Assembly: GCA_031268675.1 (NCBI GenBank) | Contig: JAIRWY010000059.1 | Span: 1-45,057 of the forward strand | Direction: 5' to 3' | Length of the DNA stretch: 45,057 nucleotides | From: Candidatus Ancillula glyptotermitis | Lineage (GTDB): Bacteria > Actinomycetota > Actinomycetes > Actinomycetales > Bifidobacteriaceae | Shown here: in pieces, positions 34,337 through 43,808 of the stretch | Position numbering within the stretch: the first letter of the stretch is position 1 | Layout: the number at the start of each line of letters is the position of its first letter | Translations under genes and position numbers: made by a program | The notes under the pieces: generated by a model | The model's input: only the letters and a program-made list of their open reading frames with translations | Database searches by the model: none | Told to the model about the DNA's origin: nothing

Positions 34337-36292
34337 GTGTGCGGAATAGTTGGATATGCTGGTGGAAATGACAAAAATATTGTAGATGATTCAGATCGCG
34401 CGCTTGTGGTTGCACTAAATGGTCTAACGCGCCTAGAGTATCGAGGTTATGATTCTGCAGGTATTGCATTGTGTACTAGACCATCGAATATACTAGATGA
34501 TGATTCGGCTTCTAAATCGTATCTACAGGTGCGGAAAAAGGCTGGTCGTCTGAAAAATCTGATTGATGAAATAGAAACTCATCCATTACTTCCTGCGCAA
34601 ACTTCTATTGGGCATACACGTTGGGCAACACATGGCGAACCTACTGATTTTAATGCTCATCCTCATATTTCAAATGATCTACGCGTTGCACTCATCCATA
34701 ACGGTATTATTGAGAACGCCTCAAAGCTACGGCAAGCACTTGAAGAAAGAGGTGTCCATTTTACATCTGTGACGGATACTGAAGTTGTCGTACACCTATT
34801 GCGTGAGGAGTTGAGATTTGTTGAAGATGATGATAATTTGCGCAAGAAGACAAAATATCCGTTAACGCATGCAATGCAGAGAGTTGTTAAGCAGCTCAAT
34901 GGAACCTTTACATTACTTGCAGTAGATGCTAGCTTTTCAGATGTAATTGTTGGCGCTAAACATGACAGTCCGCTAGTTGTTGGACTTGGGGATGGGGAGA
35001 ATTTTTTCGGCTCAGATGTCGTTGCATTTATTGAATATACAAGTAATGCCATTGAAATTCAGCAAGACCAGATTGTGACACTGACCTCAAATGATGTTGT
35101 AATAACAGATTTTGATGGAAATTTATCTACTGGTAAGCATTTTACTGTTGATTGGGATGTTAGTGCAGCAACGAAGTCTGGTTATAAAACTTTTATGGAG
35201 AAGGAAATTCGCGAAGAACCTAAAGCAGTAGCAGATACGCTACTAGGAAGATTTGACGAGACAACTGGATGCATAAAACTAGATAAAGTACCACATGATG
35301 TTAATGCGTTTGAAGAGCGTCTTAGGACAATTAACAAAGTCATAATAGTTGCATGTGGAACTGCTGCATATGCGGGGCTTGTTGCGCGATATGCGATTGA
35401 GCACTGGTGTCGGATTCCTGTTGAAGTTGAGTTGGCACATGAATTCCGCTATAGGGACCCTATTGTGAACTCTGAAACTCTAGTAGTCTCTATTTCCCAA
35501 TCTGGTGAAACTATGGACACACTCATGGCGCAGCGGTATGCATCAGAACAAGGCGCTCAAACAATTTCAATCTGCAATACGAAAGGTGCTAGTATTGTTC
35601 GTGAAGCAGATGGTGTATTATATACTCGCGCAGGTTTAGAGGTTTCTGTTGCATCAACTAAGGCATTTGTCTCCCAGATTACTGCAGCATATTTGCTAGG
35701 GCTCTACTTGGCATCAATTCGTGGTAATAAATATACAGATGAAGTTTTGGAAATTGTGGATGATCTTTGTGAAGTTCCAGATAAAATACAAGAACTAGTG
35801 GATCAATTTGAGTCAATATCAAATCTTGCTCATGGGCTACGTGATATTAAGTCTGTCTTGTTTCTTGGACGAAATATTGGTTATCCTGTTGCTCTTGAGG
35901 GTGCCCTAAAGTTAAAAGAACTTGCATATATTCATGCTGAAGGTTTCGCTGCTGGTGAACTAAAACATGGTCCAATTGCCCTGATTGATGCAAATATGCC
36001 TGTTTTTGTTATATTGCCATCGCTTTCCAGACCGCAGTTACATGCAAAGGTTATTAGTAATATTCAGGAGATTAAGGCGCGAGGTGCTCAGGTGTTTACA
36101 ATTGCAGATGCTCAAGATATTCAGGCACATGAACATGCGACATTTACAATAGACCGCCCGATTGTTCCAAGTTTATTAACTCCACTACTAGATATTGTCC
36201 CTCTGCAGATATTTGCATATGCACTAGCAACTTCTAAAGGGCTAGACGTGGATAAACCTCGCAATCTTGCAAAGTCGGTCACAGTTGAGTAG
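34337..36292 (+). CDS. glmS: Glutamine-fructose-6-phosphate aminotransferase (isomerising)
   Basis: This 651-residue enzyme makes glucosamine-6-phosphate, the first committed step of peptidoglycan amino sugars. The glutaminase domain begins with the catalytic Cys (MCGIVGYAGG) and contains RLEYRGYDSAG and GHTRWATHG. Two SIS domains follow: ISQSGETMDT and ASTKAFVSQ in the first, EGALKLKELAYIHAEGFAAGELKHGP in the second. The C-terminal LAKSVTVE is standard. The GTG at 34337 encodes the initiator before Cys; GAGAAGAGG is upstream. It is slightly longer than E. coli GlmS (about 609). No glmS ribozyme is seen; the leader is only 23 bases after trxA. Confidence 0.97.
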   Translation: MCGIVGYAGGNDKNIVDDSDRALVVALNGLTRLEYRGYDSAGIALCTRPSNILDDDSASKSYLQVRKKAGRLKNLIDEIETHPLLPAQTSIGHTRWATHGEPTDFNAHPHISNDLRVALIHNGIIENASKLRQALEERGVHFTSVTDTEVVVHLLREELRFVEDDDNLRKKTKYPLTHAMQRVVKQLNGTFTLLAVDASFSDVIVGAKHDSPLVVGLGDGENFFGSDVVAFIEYTSNAIEIQQDQIVTLTSNDVVITDFDGNLSTGKHFTVDWDVSAATKSGYKTFMEKEIREEPKAVADTLLGRFDETTGCIKLDKVPHDVNAFEERLRTINKVIIVACGTAAYAGLVARYAIEHWCRIPVEVELAHEFRYRDPIVNSETLVVSISQSGETMDTLMAQRYASEQGAQTISICNTKGASIVREADGVLYTRAGLEVSVASTKAFVSQITAAYLLGLYLASIRGNKYTDEVLEIVDDLCEVPDKIQELVDQFESISNLAHGLRDIKSVLFLGRNIGYPVALEGALKLKELAYIHAEGFAAGELKHGPIALIDANMPVFVILPSLSRPQLHAKVISNIQEIKARGAQVFTIADAQDIQAHEHATFTIDRPIVPSLLTPLLDIVPLQIFAYALATSKGLDVDKPRNLAKSVTVE

Positions 36293-36351
36293 TAGTCCTA
36301 ATAAGAGGTTTTTGGTGACACAAACTCAAAATGAGCACATTTTAATATAGA

Positions 36352-36362
36352 GTGTGGTATAA
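36352..36362 (+). promoter_or_regulatory. Promoter of the small membrane protein gene
   Basis: TGTGG-TATAAT, the same extended -10 as the three promoters with the AAAATGTCATA element, but with no such element at the same distance. The transcript has a leader of about 35 bases with TAGGAG before the ATG at 36405. Confidence 0.55.
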
Positions 36363-36404
36363 TAATAGTAGATAGTAAAGTCAATACAAGTGATAGGAGT
36401 TGTT

Positions 36405-36590
36405 ATGCGCAGAAATGTGGATGAAAATAAAATAGAGAATGCACCGAAGAAGAAGCGTTGCAAAAAGTTCTTCTGGATTTTTACTGGCGTTGCAGCAATT
36501 GTTGGACTCAAAAAAGTTCTGGATAAAAAACCGCAAGTAGATGATGAAATTGCCACATCAGAGGAAGACGGTCTGAAGGATGCTGAGTAA
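36405..36590 (+). CDS. Small basic protein with one membrane helix
   Basis: This 61-residue protein is not one I recognise. It has a charged, Lys-rich N-terminal half (MRRNVDENKIENAPKKKRCK), a hydrophobic stretch (FFWIFTGVAAIVGL) and an acidic C-terminus. The ATG at 36405 follows TAGGAG by five bases; the ORF-track GTG at 36390 lacks such a site. Its own promoter and ribosome binding site, and a neighbouring rhomboid protease, argue for a real gene. The orientation rule (positive N-terminus) puts the Lys-rich end in the cytoplasm. Confidence 0.65.
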   Translation: MRRNVDENKIENAPKKKRCKKFFWIFTGVAAIVGLKKVLDKKPQVDDEIATSEEDGLKDAE

Positions 36591-36651
36591 TCATTGTGGT
36601 AGAATTTGATTGGCATGTGGTTATCAATGTGTATTTAAAGAGGTAGTAGTA

Positions 36652-37245
36652 ATGGAAGATTTTCTTAATAAAGTAAAGTATCAGGTAAAGTTAAGTCCTG
36701 TGACTTGTTCTATTATTGGAGTTTGTGTAGTGGTTTGGATTGCTGAGTTGATCGGGAGCCATAGGTTCATTTCTGCTGGCATTTATAATCCACTTCTTGC
36801 GAATTCGCAACCATATAGATATATTACATCAATCTTTATGCACGATTTGAATCCTATACATATATTACTGAATATGTATGCACTTTACAGTTGCGGGAAG
36901 GTTGTTGAAAAATTATTGGGTACCAAGAAATTTCTACTAGTTTATTTTATCAGCGGAATAATAGGGAACTTATTCTTAACATTATTTTGCTATTTTACAG
37001 GTGATTTTTATATATTTGCTTATGGCGCATCTGGCGCAATATTTGGGCTGTTCGGCGCTCTCATCATACTCTATAAGAGCTTGGGGCAAAATGCAGGTCC
37101 TTTAATTATAAACGTTGGTATTATTGTATTACTTGGGGTGTTTATGAGCAGTGTTGCTTGGCAAGCACATGTAGGTGGCTTAATTGGTGGACTTGCGACT
37201 ACTTACATTTTAGCCCGCAAAGGTAATATACGACTCTGGTGGTAG
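36652..37245 (+). CDS. Rhomboid-family intramembrane serine protease
   Basis: This 197-residue protease cleaves membrane proteins inside the bilayer. Six hydrophobic helices are visible. The active-site Ser127 is in GASGAIFG and His173 in WQAHVGGLIGG. The HILLNMYALY segment and the QPYRYITSIFMH segment are typical. The ATG at 36652 is supported by AGAGG nine bases upstream; the ORF-track start 42 bases earlier lies in the leader. A TGTGG-TAGAAT box at about 36596-36606 may be its promoter. It is convergent with pyrC. Substrates are unknown. Confidence 0.92.
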   Translation: MEDFLNKVKYQVKLSPVTCSIIGVCVVVWIAELIGSHRFISAGIYNPLLANSQPYRYITSIFMHDLNPIHILLNMYALYSCGKVVEKLLGTKKFLLVYFISGIIGNLFLTLFCYFTGDFYIFAYGASGAIFGLFGALIILYKSLGQNAGPLIINVGIIVLLGVFMSSVAWQAHVGGLIGGLATTYILARKGNIRLWW

Positions 37246-37252
37246 TATACTC

Positions 37253-37298
37253 TAGTTCTAAAATTCTAAAGAGTAGTTAAAACTATAGTTTTTTATTA
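37253..37298. terminator. Weak A/T-rich bidirectional terminator candidate between rhomboid and pyrC genes
   Basis: TACTCT/AGAGTA arms are followed by the perfect palindrome AAAACTATAGTTTT (37279-37292), which runs into TTATTATAAT. The palindrome alone would form a weak stem; the T-rich context favours a plus-strand terminator. Confidence 0.4.
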
Positions 37299-37310
37299 TA
37301 ATCTTGCTGA

Positions 37311-38621
37311 TTATTCTTGTGCAGTATGGGGTGCAGGATCATTATAGTGGTATGTTTGTTTACCGTTGTAATATGTTTCAACGACTACTCCAGGCAGTTT
37401 ATGATGCTTAAACGGTGTATTTTCTGATGCTGTTTGTTGCTGTGCAGGATCAATATCTCGCTTAACCATCGGGTTGTATAATACAAGATTTGCGTGTTTT
37501 CCTACTTTAATTTCTTCACCTTGATTTTTAACTTGTCCTATTTTTGCTGGCACTTCAGACATAATGCGTGCAACATCACGCCAAGAAATGTAGCCAGTGT
37601 CAACTAGAGATGACTGAACAGCAGAAATGGCAGTTTCAAGTCCAGTCATACCGAATGCACTGTCTTGGAAGTTGCAGTACTTGAATTCCTGAGCATGAGG
37701 AGCATGATCGGTTGCAACAACATCTATAGTTCCATCAGCAACTCCTTCTCTGAGTGCAGTGATATCATCAAGCGTACGAAGTGGAGGATTAACCTTGTAC
37801 CTCGGATTATATTCAACTAGTTCCTGCTCAGTCAATGTTAGATGATGTGGAGTTACCTCAGCAGTAACCTTAATTCCCTTGGATTTTGCGAACCTTACTA
37901 TTTCAACAGAATTACGTGTGGATAGATGACATATATGCAGATTACCACCTGTAGTTTTAGCTAGCAGAATATCCCTAGCAATGATGCTCTCTTCAGCAAC
38001 TGCTGGCCAGCCTTGTAGTCCTAGGTGACCTGAAAGTAGACCCTCATTCATCTGCGAATCTTGTGTTAATAGTGGATCTTGCGCATGTTGTGCAATAACG
38101 CCTCCAAACGCCTTGACATATTCTAGGGCTCGTCGCATAAGAAGTGAGTTATGAACACATTTACCATCATCTGAAAATACCCGCACTTTAGATCTGGAAG
38201 TTGCCATAAGTCCTAACTCGGCAAGTTTTTCTCCATTTAATCCCTTTGTTACAGCGCCAACTGGGCGTACTTCAACTAGTCCGATTTCTTTGCCTCGTAG
38301 AAATGTTTTGTCAACTGCTGATGCAGTATCTTGCGTTGGTGTTGTATTTGCCATCGCATGCACACATGTGTAACCACCCGCAGCAGCAGCTTTTGAGCCA
38401 GTTAGAATTGTCTCAGACCGTTCATTACCAGGCTCTCGAAGATGAGTGTGTAAATCTACAAGTCCAGGCAAAATAATATTGTTGCAATTTTCATCAAGCG
38501 GGTATATGCGCTCAATTATTCCAGTGGTTTTATTAAACTCTATGCTGACCGTTTCTTCACCATATAGTCGTCCTTTAATCTGCACTTTATCTTGCCTAGT
38601 GTTTTTGCCGTATAATGTCAT
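37311..38621 (-). CDS. pyrC: Dihydroorotase
   Basis: This 436-residue zinc enzyme cyclises carbamoyl aspartate to dihydroorotate, the step after aspartate carbamoyltransferase. The metal site DLHTHLREPG lies near residue 57. HICHLSTRNSVE, AEVTPHHLTL and ATDHAPH are in family order, with the amidohydrolase C-terminal KHANLVLYNP. The ATG at 38621 is chosen over the ORF-track TTG because TATAAT ends eight bases upstream, so it is probably leaderless. It is not near pyrB in this window and no other pyr gene adjoins. It is the class I/III type of about 430 residues. Confidence 0.95.
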   Translation of the reverse strand: MTLYGKNTRQDKVQIKGRLYGEETVSIEFNKTTGIIERIYPLDENCNNIILPGLVDLHTHLREPGNERSETILTGSKAAAAGGYTCVHAMANTTPTQDTASAVDKTFLRGKEIGLVEVRPVGAVTKGLNGEKLAELGLMATSRSKVRVFSDDGKCVHNSLLMRRALEYVKAFGGVIAQHAQDPLLTQDSQMNEGLLSGHLGLQGWPAVAEESIIARDILLAKTTGGNLHICHLSTRNSVEIVRFAKSKGIKVTAEVTPHHLTLTEQELVEYNPRYKVNPPLRTLDDITALREGVADGTIDVVATDHAPHAQEFKYCNFQDSAFGMTGLETAISAVQSSLVDTGYISWRDVARIMSEVPAKIGQVKNQGEEIKVGKHANLVLYNPMVKRDIDPAQQQTASENTPFKHHKLPGVVVETYYNGKQTYHYNDPAPHTAQE

Positions 38622-38628
38622 ATTCAAT

Positions 38629-38749
38629 ATTATATCACATCAAGCCTACATTTGTTTTTTAAACTGGTATACATGTATTTTGAACTTCTTTTATTAAAAC
38701 TAGTAAAATCAGAAAAATGTTAACATAATAAAAAACTTAATGGTATAAT
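38629..38749. promoter_or_regulatory. Divergent leaderless promoters of pyrC (-) and pcrA (+)
   Basis: For pyrC, TGTGA-TATAAT (complement of -10 at 38629-38634) is seven bases from the ATG. For pcrA, TTAACA at 38720-38725, 18 bases and TATAAT at 38744-38749 lie seven bases before the GTG at 38757. About 85 bases of A/T-rich sequence separate the promoters and hold no gene. Confidence 0.65.
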
Positions 38750-38756
38750 GGTATAT

Positions 38757-41114
38757 GTGGAATTTGAAAAGCAACTAGAGAAATTGAATCCAGAGCAGTT
38801 GGAGGCTGTGAAATATAATGGAACTGATTTAAGTCCAAGTACTTTAATGATAGTTGCTGGTGCTGGATCTGGCAAAACGAGCGTACTTACGAACAAAATT
38901 GCCTATATTCTGCATAAAAACCTTGCTATGCCGTATCAAATACTTGCTATAACCTTCACCAATAAAGCGGCTAATGAAATGCGCGAGAGAATTGGCAATA
39001 TGCTTGAATCAATGCAAGAACAACTGTCATTTGCAAATATCAGGCAACTATGGGTATCTACTTTTCATGGTGCATGTGTTCGAATTCTGCGCAAGTGGCA
39101 CGAAAAGTTGAATTTAGCAAGTAGTTTCACAATTTATGATGCACAGGATTCTAGGCGGTTGATAAAGGATATCCTTGAAGAGTTGAATATTGATGTAAAA
39201 GCTTATCCACCGAAGTTATTTGCTAAAGCTATAAGTGATCTAAAAAATGACCTGCAGACTCCAGATGATTACTCGCGCAGTGTAGAAAATATAAACCAGG
39301 AGCAAATCTACAAAGTTTATGCGCGGTACGCTGTGCGATTACAACAGTTGGATGCATTAGATTTTGACGACTTGATTGGCAGAACTATTGAGCTCTTGAG
39401 CAAGAATGAGGATGTTCGAGAATTTTACACCGAAAAGTTTCGTTATATCTTTGTTGATGAATATCAGGACACAAATCGTGCACAGTATATTCTAATTCGT
39501 TTATTATCTGGCTATGGATTTCCAAGATATGCACCTAAATCTAGTAGAAGAGCTTCAATAACGGTTGTTGGAGATCAAGATCAGTCAATATATGCATTTC
39601 GTGGGGCAACAATCCGCAATATTCAGGAGTTTGAGGCAGACTTCCCCAATGCGAAGACAATTCTACTAGAGCAAAATTACCGTTCAGTTAACACCATTTT
39701 GAAAGTAGCCAATGCGGTAATTTCCAAGAATAACAACAGAAAAAAGAAGAATTTGTGGTCTGCGAAAGGTGATGGTCCAAAGGTCAAGGGGTATGCTTCA
39801 TATGATGCTTATGCAGAAGCAAATTATGTCATCAAGGAAATACAACAACTGCGTGATACTGGTGAAAAGTGTAGCGAGATAGCAGTATTTTTCAGAACAA
39901 ATTCAGCAAGTCGCATATTTGAGGAAAAGTTGGTGAATGCTAATATTCCATATAAGATTGTTGGAGGGACTAAGTTCTATGACCGCAGAGAAATTCGAGA
40001 TGTTATTGCCTACTTATTCGCTATTTTGAACCGCCATGATGATGTACACTTGCGAAGAATACTCAATGTTCCAAAGCGGGGGATTGGTAAAACAACGGAG
40101 GATAAAGTTGTTGATAGTGCATATGCACATGGATGTTCATTTGGTGATGTGTTAGAAATGCTTGAAGATGTTGATAATATAAATGAAGGCACTCGTACGA
40201 AGTTGAATGAGTTTAGCCAGTTGCTCAAAGAACTTGAAGATGCTTTAGATTCAGAAGAAGTTGCAGATTTAGGTGCATTTTTGGAACTTGTTGCTGAAAA
40301 ATCTGGCATGCTTAATGACCTTTCAAGTAGTAACGATCCTCAGGATAAAGTTCGAGTTGAGAATATCTACGAGCTGATTCAAGCAGCAGGAACTTTTGTG
40401 CCTATTGATAATCCAGATGATGAAGAATATGGTTTGCGAAGATTGCTAGAACTATTTTTAGAACAAGTTTCACTTTCTTCTGATACAGACGAAATTCCAG
40501 ACAAAGCCGCTCAGTTAGAAGGATTTGTTACACTTATGACACTGCACGCATCTAAGGGACTTGAGTTTGACAGTGTTTTCTTGACTGGTTTTGAAGATGG
40601 TAGTCTTCCACACTCTAATTCATTTGACTCAGAGTTTGAACTATCAGAAGAACGACGATTAGCATATGTTGGAATAACGCGCGCGCGTAAAAACCTCTAT
40701 ATCACTTATGCAACTCGTCGCAATTTATTTGGTAACTGGTTTGATTTCACGAAATCCAGATTTGCTGATGATATACCTGATGAGCTAATTGAGTGGGATA
40801 CAACTAGTGGTTTTACATCTTCCTTTGATTCTGGTAAAGGTTATCGCAAACGAAATCATGATGAAGTTCTTGATGATCCATGGAAAGGTGAGAGCACAAT
40901 TGGTGGCAGAAGAGGCAATGTTCAAAACTCCAAGTTAACTTACGGTGGTAGCTTTTCAGTTGGAGATTTTGTTACACATCTGAATTTTGGTCTCGGAGTT
41001 ATAAAAAAAGTTGAAGGTTCAGGTTCAAATGAAACAATTACAGTTGAATTTATTGGTGGTGATGCAAAAATCAAGAAGTTAGTAGCAAAAACAGCACCAA
41101 TTACAAAAATCTAA
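38757..41114 (+). CDS. pcrA: ATP-dependent DNA helicase PcrA/UvrD
   Basis: This 785-residue superfamily 1 helicase works in nucleotide excision repair and in removing proteins and R-loops from DNA. Motif I is GAGSGKT (about residues 35-41). ITFTNKAANEMRER (Ia), FVDEYQDTN (II), GDQDQSIYAFRGA (III), LEQNYRS (IV), MTLHASKGLEFDSVFLTGFE (V) and ERRLAYVGITRARKNL (VI) follow. The C-terminus has the tudor-like RNAP-binding segment (VGDFVTHLNFGLGVI). The GTG at 38757 is preferred over ATG 38748, which overlaps the -10. Its stop overlaps that of prmC by four bases (interleaved TAA and TAG). Confidence 0.95.
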   Translation: MEFEKQLEKLNPEQLEAVKYNGTDLSPSTLMIVAGAGSGKTSVLTNKIAYILHKNLAMPYQILAITFTNKAANEMRERIGNMLESMQEQLSFANIRQLWVSTFHGACVRILRKWHEKLNLASSFTIYDAQDSRRLIKDILEELNIDVKAYPPKLFAKAISDLKNDLQTPDDYSRSVENINQEQIYKVYARYAVRLQQLDALDFDDLIGRTIELLSKNEDVREFYTEKFRYIFVDEYQDTNRAQYILIRLLSGYGFPRYAPKSSRRASITVVGDQDQSIYAFRGATIRNIQEFEADFPNAKTILLEQNYRSVNTILKVANAVISKNNNRKKKNLWSAKGDGPKVKGYASYDAYAEANYVIKEIQQLRDTGEKCSEIAVFFRTNSASRIFEEKLVNANIPYKIVGGTKFYDRREIRDVIAYLFAILNRHDDVHLRRILNVPKRGIGKTTEDKVVDSAYAHGCSFGDVLEMLEDVDNINEGTRTKLNEFSQLLKELEDALDSEEVADLGAFLELVAEKSGMLNDLSSSNDPQDKVRVENIYELIQAAGTFVPIDNPDDEEYGLRRLLELFLEQVSLSSDTDEIPDKAAQLEGFVTLMTLHASKGLEFDSVFLTGFEDGSLPHSNSFDSEFELSEERRLAYVGITRARKNLYITYATRRNLFGNWFDFTKSRFADDIPDELIEWDTTSGFTSSFDSGKGYRKRNHDEVLDDPWKGESTIGGRRGNVQNSKLTYGGSFSVGDFVTHLNFGLGVIKKVEGSGSNETITVEFIGGDAKIKKLVAKTAPITKI

Positions 41115-42064
41115 TTCTTTATTCCAATAGTAAAACGAGGGCGATGGTTAAGGTCTTGAATGTGCTTTATTTCAGAGAGTCCGTTTTCTTGTAATGTTTT
41201 TTCTGCAACTTCATTTTGCGTCTCAAAGTGCTCAATAAGCAGATAACCGCCAGATTTTAGACTTTGTGCAGCATTTTTAATTACTGCGCGCGGAATTTCA
41301 AATCCATCTTCACCTAGTCCATAAAGTGCAGTTTTCGGCTCAACATGAACATCTGATGGCAGTTCAATTTCAGATGGAATATACGGTGGATTTATTACAA
41401 CAATATCGCAAACTGGCAGTTCAATTTCACCAGCATCACCGAGTATTGGTATAATAACAGATTTTGAATTTTGTGCCGCATACTGTGTGCAATTTACCTT
41501 TAAGTAGTTAAATGCGCGCGTAAATTTCTCAACAGCAACAACTTCTAAAAAATGCTCTGATCTGAAATTCTGCAAACTCTGAGCTACTGCCAACCCAATT
41601 GCACCACTACCAGCGCATAAATCCGCAAGAACAACTTTTCTACTCGCTGTATTTGCAATTGGAAAATGCATGAACTTTTGTACAAACTCTAGTGCTAGCG
41701 AAACTATGCCTTCAGTTTCTGGGCGCGGAATAAAAACACCTGGTCCAACTTTAAGTGTCAAGCCATAAAAATGCGTACTACCAGTTATATACTGCAGTGG
41801 TTCACCATTTAGCCGTCTTTTCATTATACCACAAAAGTCTGAAACTGCATACGTTGAAAATGCATCAACTGTAAGTTGCCCAGTAATTGCGCAAGTTCTG
41901 ATTTGATTTATATCTAGTTTTAAAAACCACCCAAGAAGTAGTTCCACTTCAAAAACCGCAGTTTTATATCTAAAACCATGCTTATCTTCTAGTAAATATG
42001 CTTGATGTCTGATGAATTGAGCAAGAGTTTCATTCTTTATATTTTCTGCATTAGCATTCTGCAC
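41111..42064 (-). CDS. prmC: Peptide chain release factor N5-glutamine methyltransferase
   Basis: This 317-residue SAM-dependent enzyme methylates the GGQ glutamine of release factors RF1 and RF2. An N-terminal helical domain (about 1-100) precedes the methyltransferase fold. GVFIPRPETEG, LADLCAGSGAIGLAVA (SAM-binding) and VINPPYIPSE (the NPPY catalytic motif) are in family order. The GTG start at 42064 lies four bases after the aroE stop, with GGAGG at the end of aroE as its ribosome binding site. prfA is not seen beside it; the neighbours are aroE, rlmB and a phosphatase. Confidence 0.95.
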   Translation of the reverse strand: MQNANAENIKNETLAQFIRHQAYLLEDKHGFRYKTAVFEVELLLGWFLKLDINQIRTCAITGQLTVDAFSTYAVSDFCGIMKRRLNGEPLQYITGSTHFYGLTLKVGPGVFIPRPETEGIVSLALEFVQKFMHFPIANTASRKVVLADLCAGSGAIGLAVAQSLQNFRSEHFLEVVAVEKFTRAFNYLKVNCTQYAAQNSKSVIIPILGDAGEIELPVCDIVVINPPYIPSEIELPSDVHVEPKTALYGLGEDGFEIPRAVIKNAAQSLKSGGYLLIEHFETQNEVAEKTLQENGLSEIKHIQDLNHRPRFTIGIKN

Positions 42065-42068
42065 TCTA

Positions 42069-42905
42069 TTAACCTTCCTCCCATTTTTGGAGTGCAGTAG
42101 TCATTACCTCAGTGGTTTTTTTTACATCAATGTTGCGTTTTTCGCATTTGATCATCAATTGTACTTGTAAAACTGCTTGATGAATCAACATCCGCTCTCC
42201 TCCAATAGAAAAGTCAAGCACTTTGGGAAATGCACACTCTAGTAAAAGCGGAAAACTCTGGTGAAAAATAGTTGGTAGTAGTAATTTTGCCGCATCCCAA
42301 GGAAGTGTAGATACTGCATATTTTGAAGAGTCTACAAGTGCGTTTATACGAGCGCGTTCATCAAATGAACACCAGTCCAGTTTTGCCTGTTGAATCCATG
42401 GGGCTTTCTTTCTGGAAATAACGGTAATTTTTTGAGCACTAGAATTTAGCAGCAGCTTCTTAAGTGCGGATACTGCTGAGCGTGCTGTTGCTCCAGAGCC
42501 TAGAACTATAGCACCGCCTTGAAGTGCCTGATGTTTTTCTGGAGTTGATGCTTCGCAAAATGCTTGTTCAATTCCATAAATATCTGTATTATAACCAGTT
42601 AAATGCAGCTTTTGAGGTCTACTCTTATCAGGTTGAATGATGACTGTGTTTACAGCATTGGTTTGCATTGCCTCAGTAGAAATCTCATCCAAATGTGCAA
42701 TAACTGCCTGTTTTAATGGCATGGTGACAGAAAATCCTGCCCAAGAGTTATCTAGTTGTCGCATAAATTCACCAAGTGAGTTTTCATCAACTTCAAACTT
42801 GGTATAATTCCAACTGTTTCCAATTCCTAGTGCTGTATATGCAGCATTATGCAAAATTGGAGACTTGCTATGTGCAATTGGTGTTCCAATAACTGCTGCT
42901 TTCAT
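42069..42905 (-). CDS. aroE: Shikimate dehydrogenase
   Basis: This 278-residue NADPH enzyme reduces 3-dehydroshikimate to shikimate. The substrate-binding IGTPIAHSKSPILHN is at residues 6-20. The MPLKQAV segment carries the catalytic Lys, TGYNTDIYG follows, and the nucleotide-binding GSGATARSAV is the expected Rossmann motif. The gene is between rlmB (five bases upstream) and prmC (four bases downstream), so these are one transcript. It is a fourth shikimate-pathway function in the window besides aroC and the fused aroKB. Confidence 0.93.
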   Translation of the reverse strand: MKAAVIGTPIAHSKSPILHNAAYTALGIGNSWNYTKFEVDENSLGEFMRQLDNSWAGFSVTMPLKQAVIAHLDEISTEAMQTNAVNTVIIQPDKSRPQKLHLTGYNTDIYGIEQAFCEASTPEKHQALQGGAIVLGSGATARSAVSALKKLLLNSSAQKITVISRKKAPWIQQAKLDWCSFDERARINALVDSSKYAVSTLPWDAAKLLLPTIFHQSFPLLLECAFPKVLDFSIGGERMLIHQAVLQVQLMIKCEKRNIDVKKTTEVMTTALQKWEEG

Positions 42906-42910
42906 ATTGC

Positions 42911-43795
42911 CTAGTTGCTTTCTTGCTGTATACTTTTCTGATAGAGAGCTATACTTACAGCAGTTGCAACATTCAGGCTCTCAACTGCAGTTGGTATTTT
43001 CACGATGATATCTACAGATTTTTGAACCAGCTGACTCAATCCACTGCCTTCATTTCCAGCAACAAATACAATTTTACTACTTTTGGTGATCAATTTTGAG
43101 TTCAGGTAATGTTCACCAGCACCATCCAACCCAACGACAAAATAACCAGACGTTTTTAACTTCTCAATTGCATGCACAATATTAACTACTTGAGCAACTT
43201 TGATGTGTGCTAAATTTCCTGCAGATATTTTCCAAACTGTTGCATTCACTTCAATACTTCTTCTAGTTGGAATAACGATATTCGTGTTAAATGCTGCTGC
43301 ACTACGAGCTAAATTACCTAAATTGGTTGGATCCGTTATATGGTCAAGTATGACAATGTCCTTACTTGCAGTGATGAGATCGTCTAGTGTACTATATTCG
43401 TATTTCTTAATTTTAGCAACAACTCCTTGGTGAACTGCATAATTCGTCATATCATCAAGCGGTGCTTTTGGAGATTCAAATAGTGGTATATCCAATTCCT
43501 GACTACGCCGAACTATTTCTTTTAACTTGTCATCTAAAGGTGCATCGTTGCTTAATAATATTTGATGAAACGGCAATTTGGCATGAAGACCCTCTAAAAC
43601 AGCATTTTTACCGTATATAATATCAACTACTCTGTTTTTGCGCGTATTTGCTCTTTTTGGTTTTGAAACAGAACGTGATAAATTGCGCTGTTTCTGTTTA
43701 TATGCCTTGTGATAAACACGGTCTTCAGCTTTAGGGGTTGGACCTTTCCCTTGCAGTTTGCGCTTATTTTTACCTCCAGTACCTTTTTTTTGCAT
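42911..43795 (-). CDS. rlmB: 23S rRNA (guanosine-2'-O-)-methyltransferase RlmB (SpoU family)
   Basis: This 294-residue SPOUT enzyme methylates the ribose of a guanosine in 23S rRNA (G2251 in E. coli). A basic N-terminal extension (about 1-50, Lys/Arg-rich) comes before the substrate-binding domain (IYGKNAVLEGLHAK). The SPOUT motifs are intact: DHITDPTNLGNLARSAAAF (motif 1), VAGNEGSGLS (motif 2) and ESLNVATAVSIALY (motif 3). The ATG follows AAGGA. Codons 2-4 contain eight A residues in a row, a possible slippage site. It lies 13 bases after the phosphatase stop. Confidence 0.93.
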   Translation of the reverse strand: MQKKGTGGKNKRKLQGKGPTPKAEDRVYHKAYKQKQRNLSRSVSKPKRANTRKNRVVDIIYGKNAVLEGLHAKLPFHQILLSNDAPLDDKLKEIVRRSQELDIPLFESPKAPLDDMTNYAVHQGVVAKIKKYEYSTLDDLITASKDIVILDHITDPTNLGNLARSAAAFNTNIVIPTRRSIEVNATVWKISAGNLAHIKVAQVVNIVHAIEKLKTSGYFVVGLDGAGEHYLNSKLITKSSKIVFVAGNEGSGLSQLVQKSVDIIVKIPTAVESLNVATAVSIALYQKSIQQESN

Positions 43796-43808
43796 GAATT
43801 TTCCTTAT

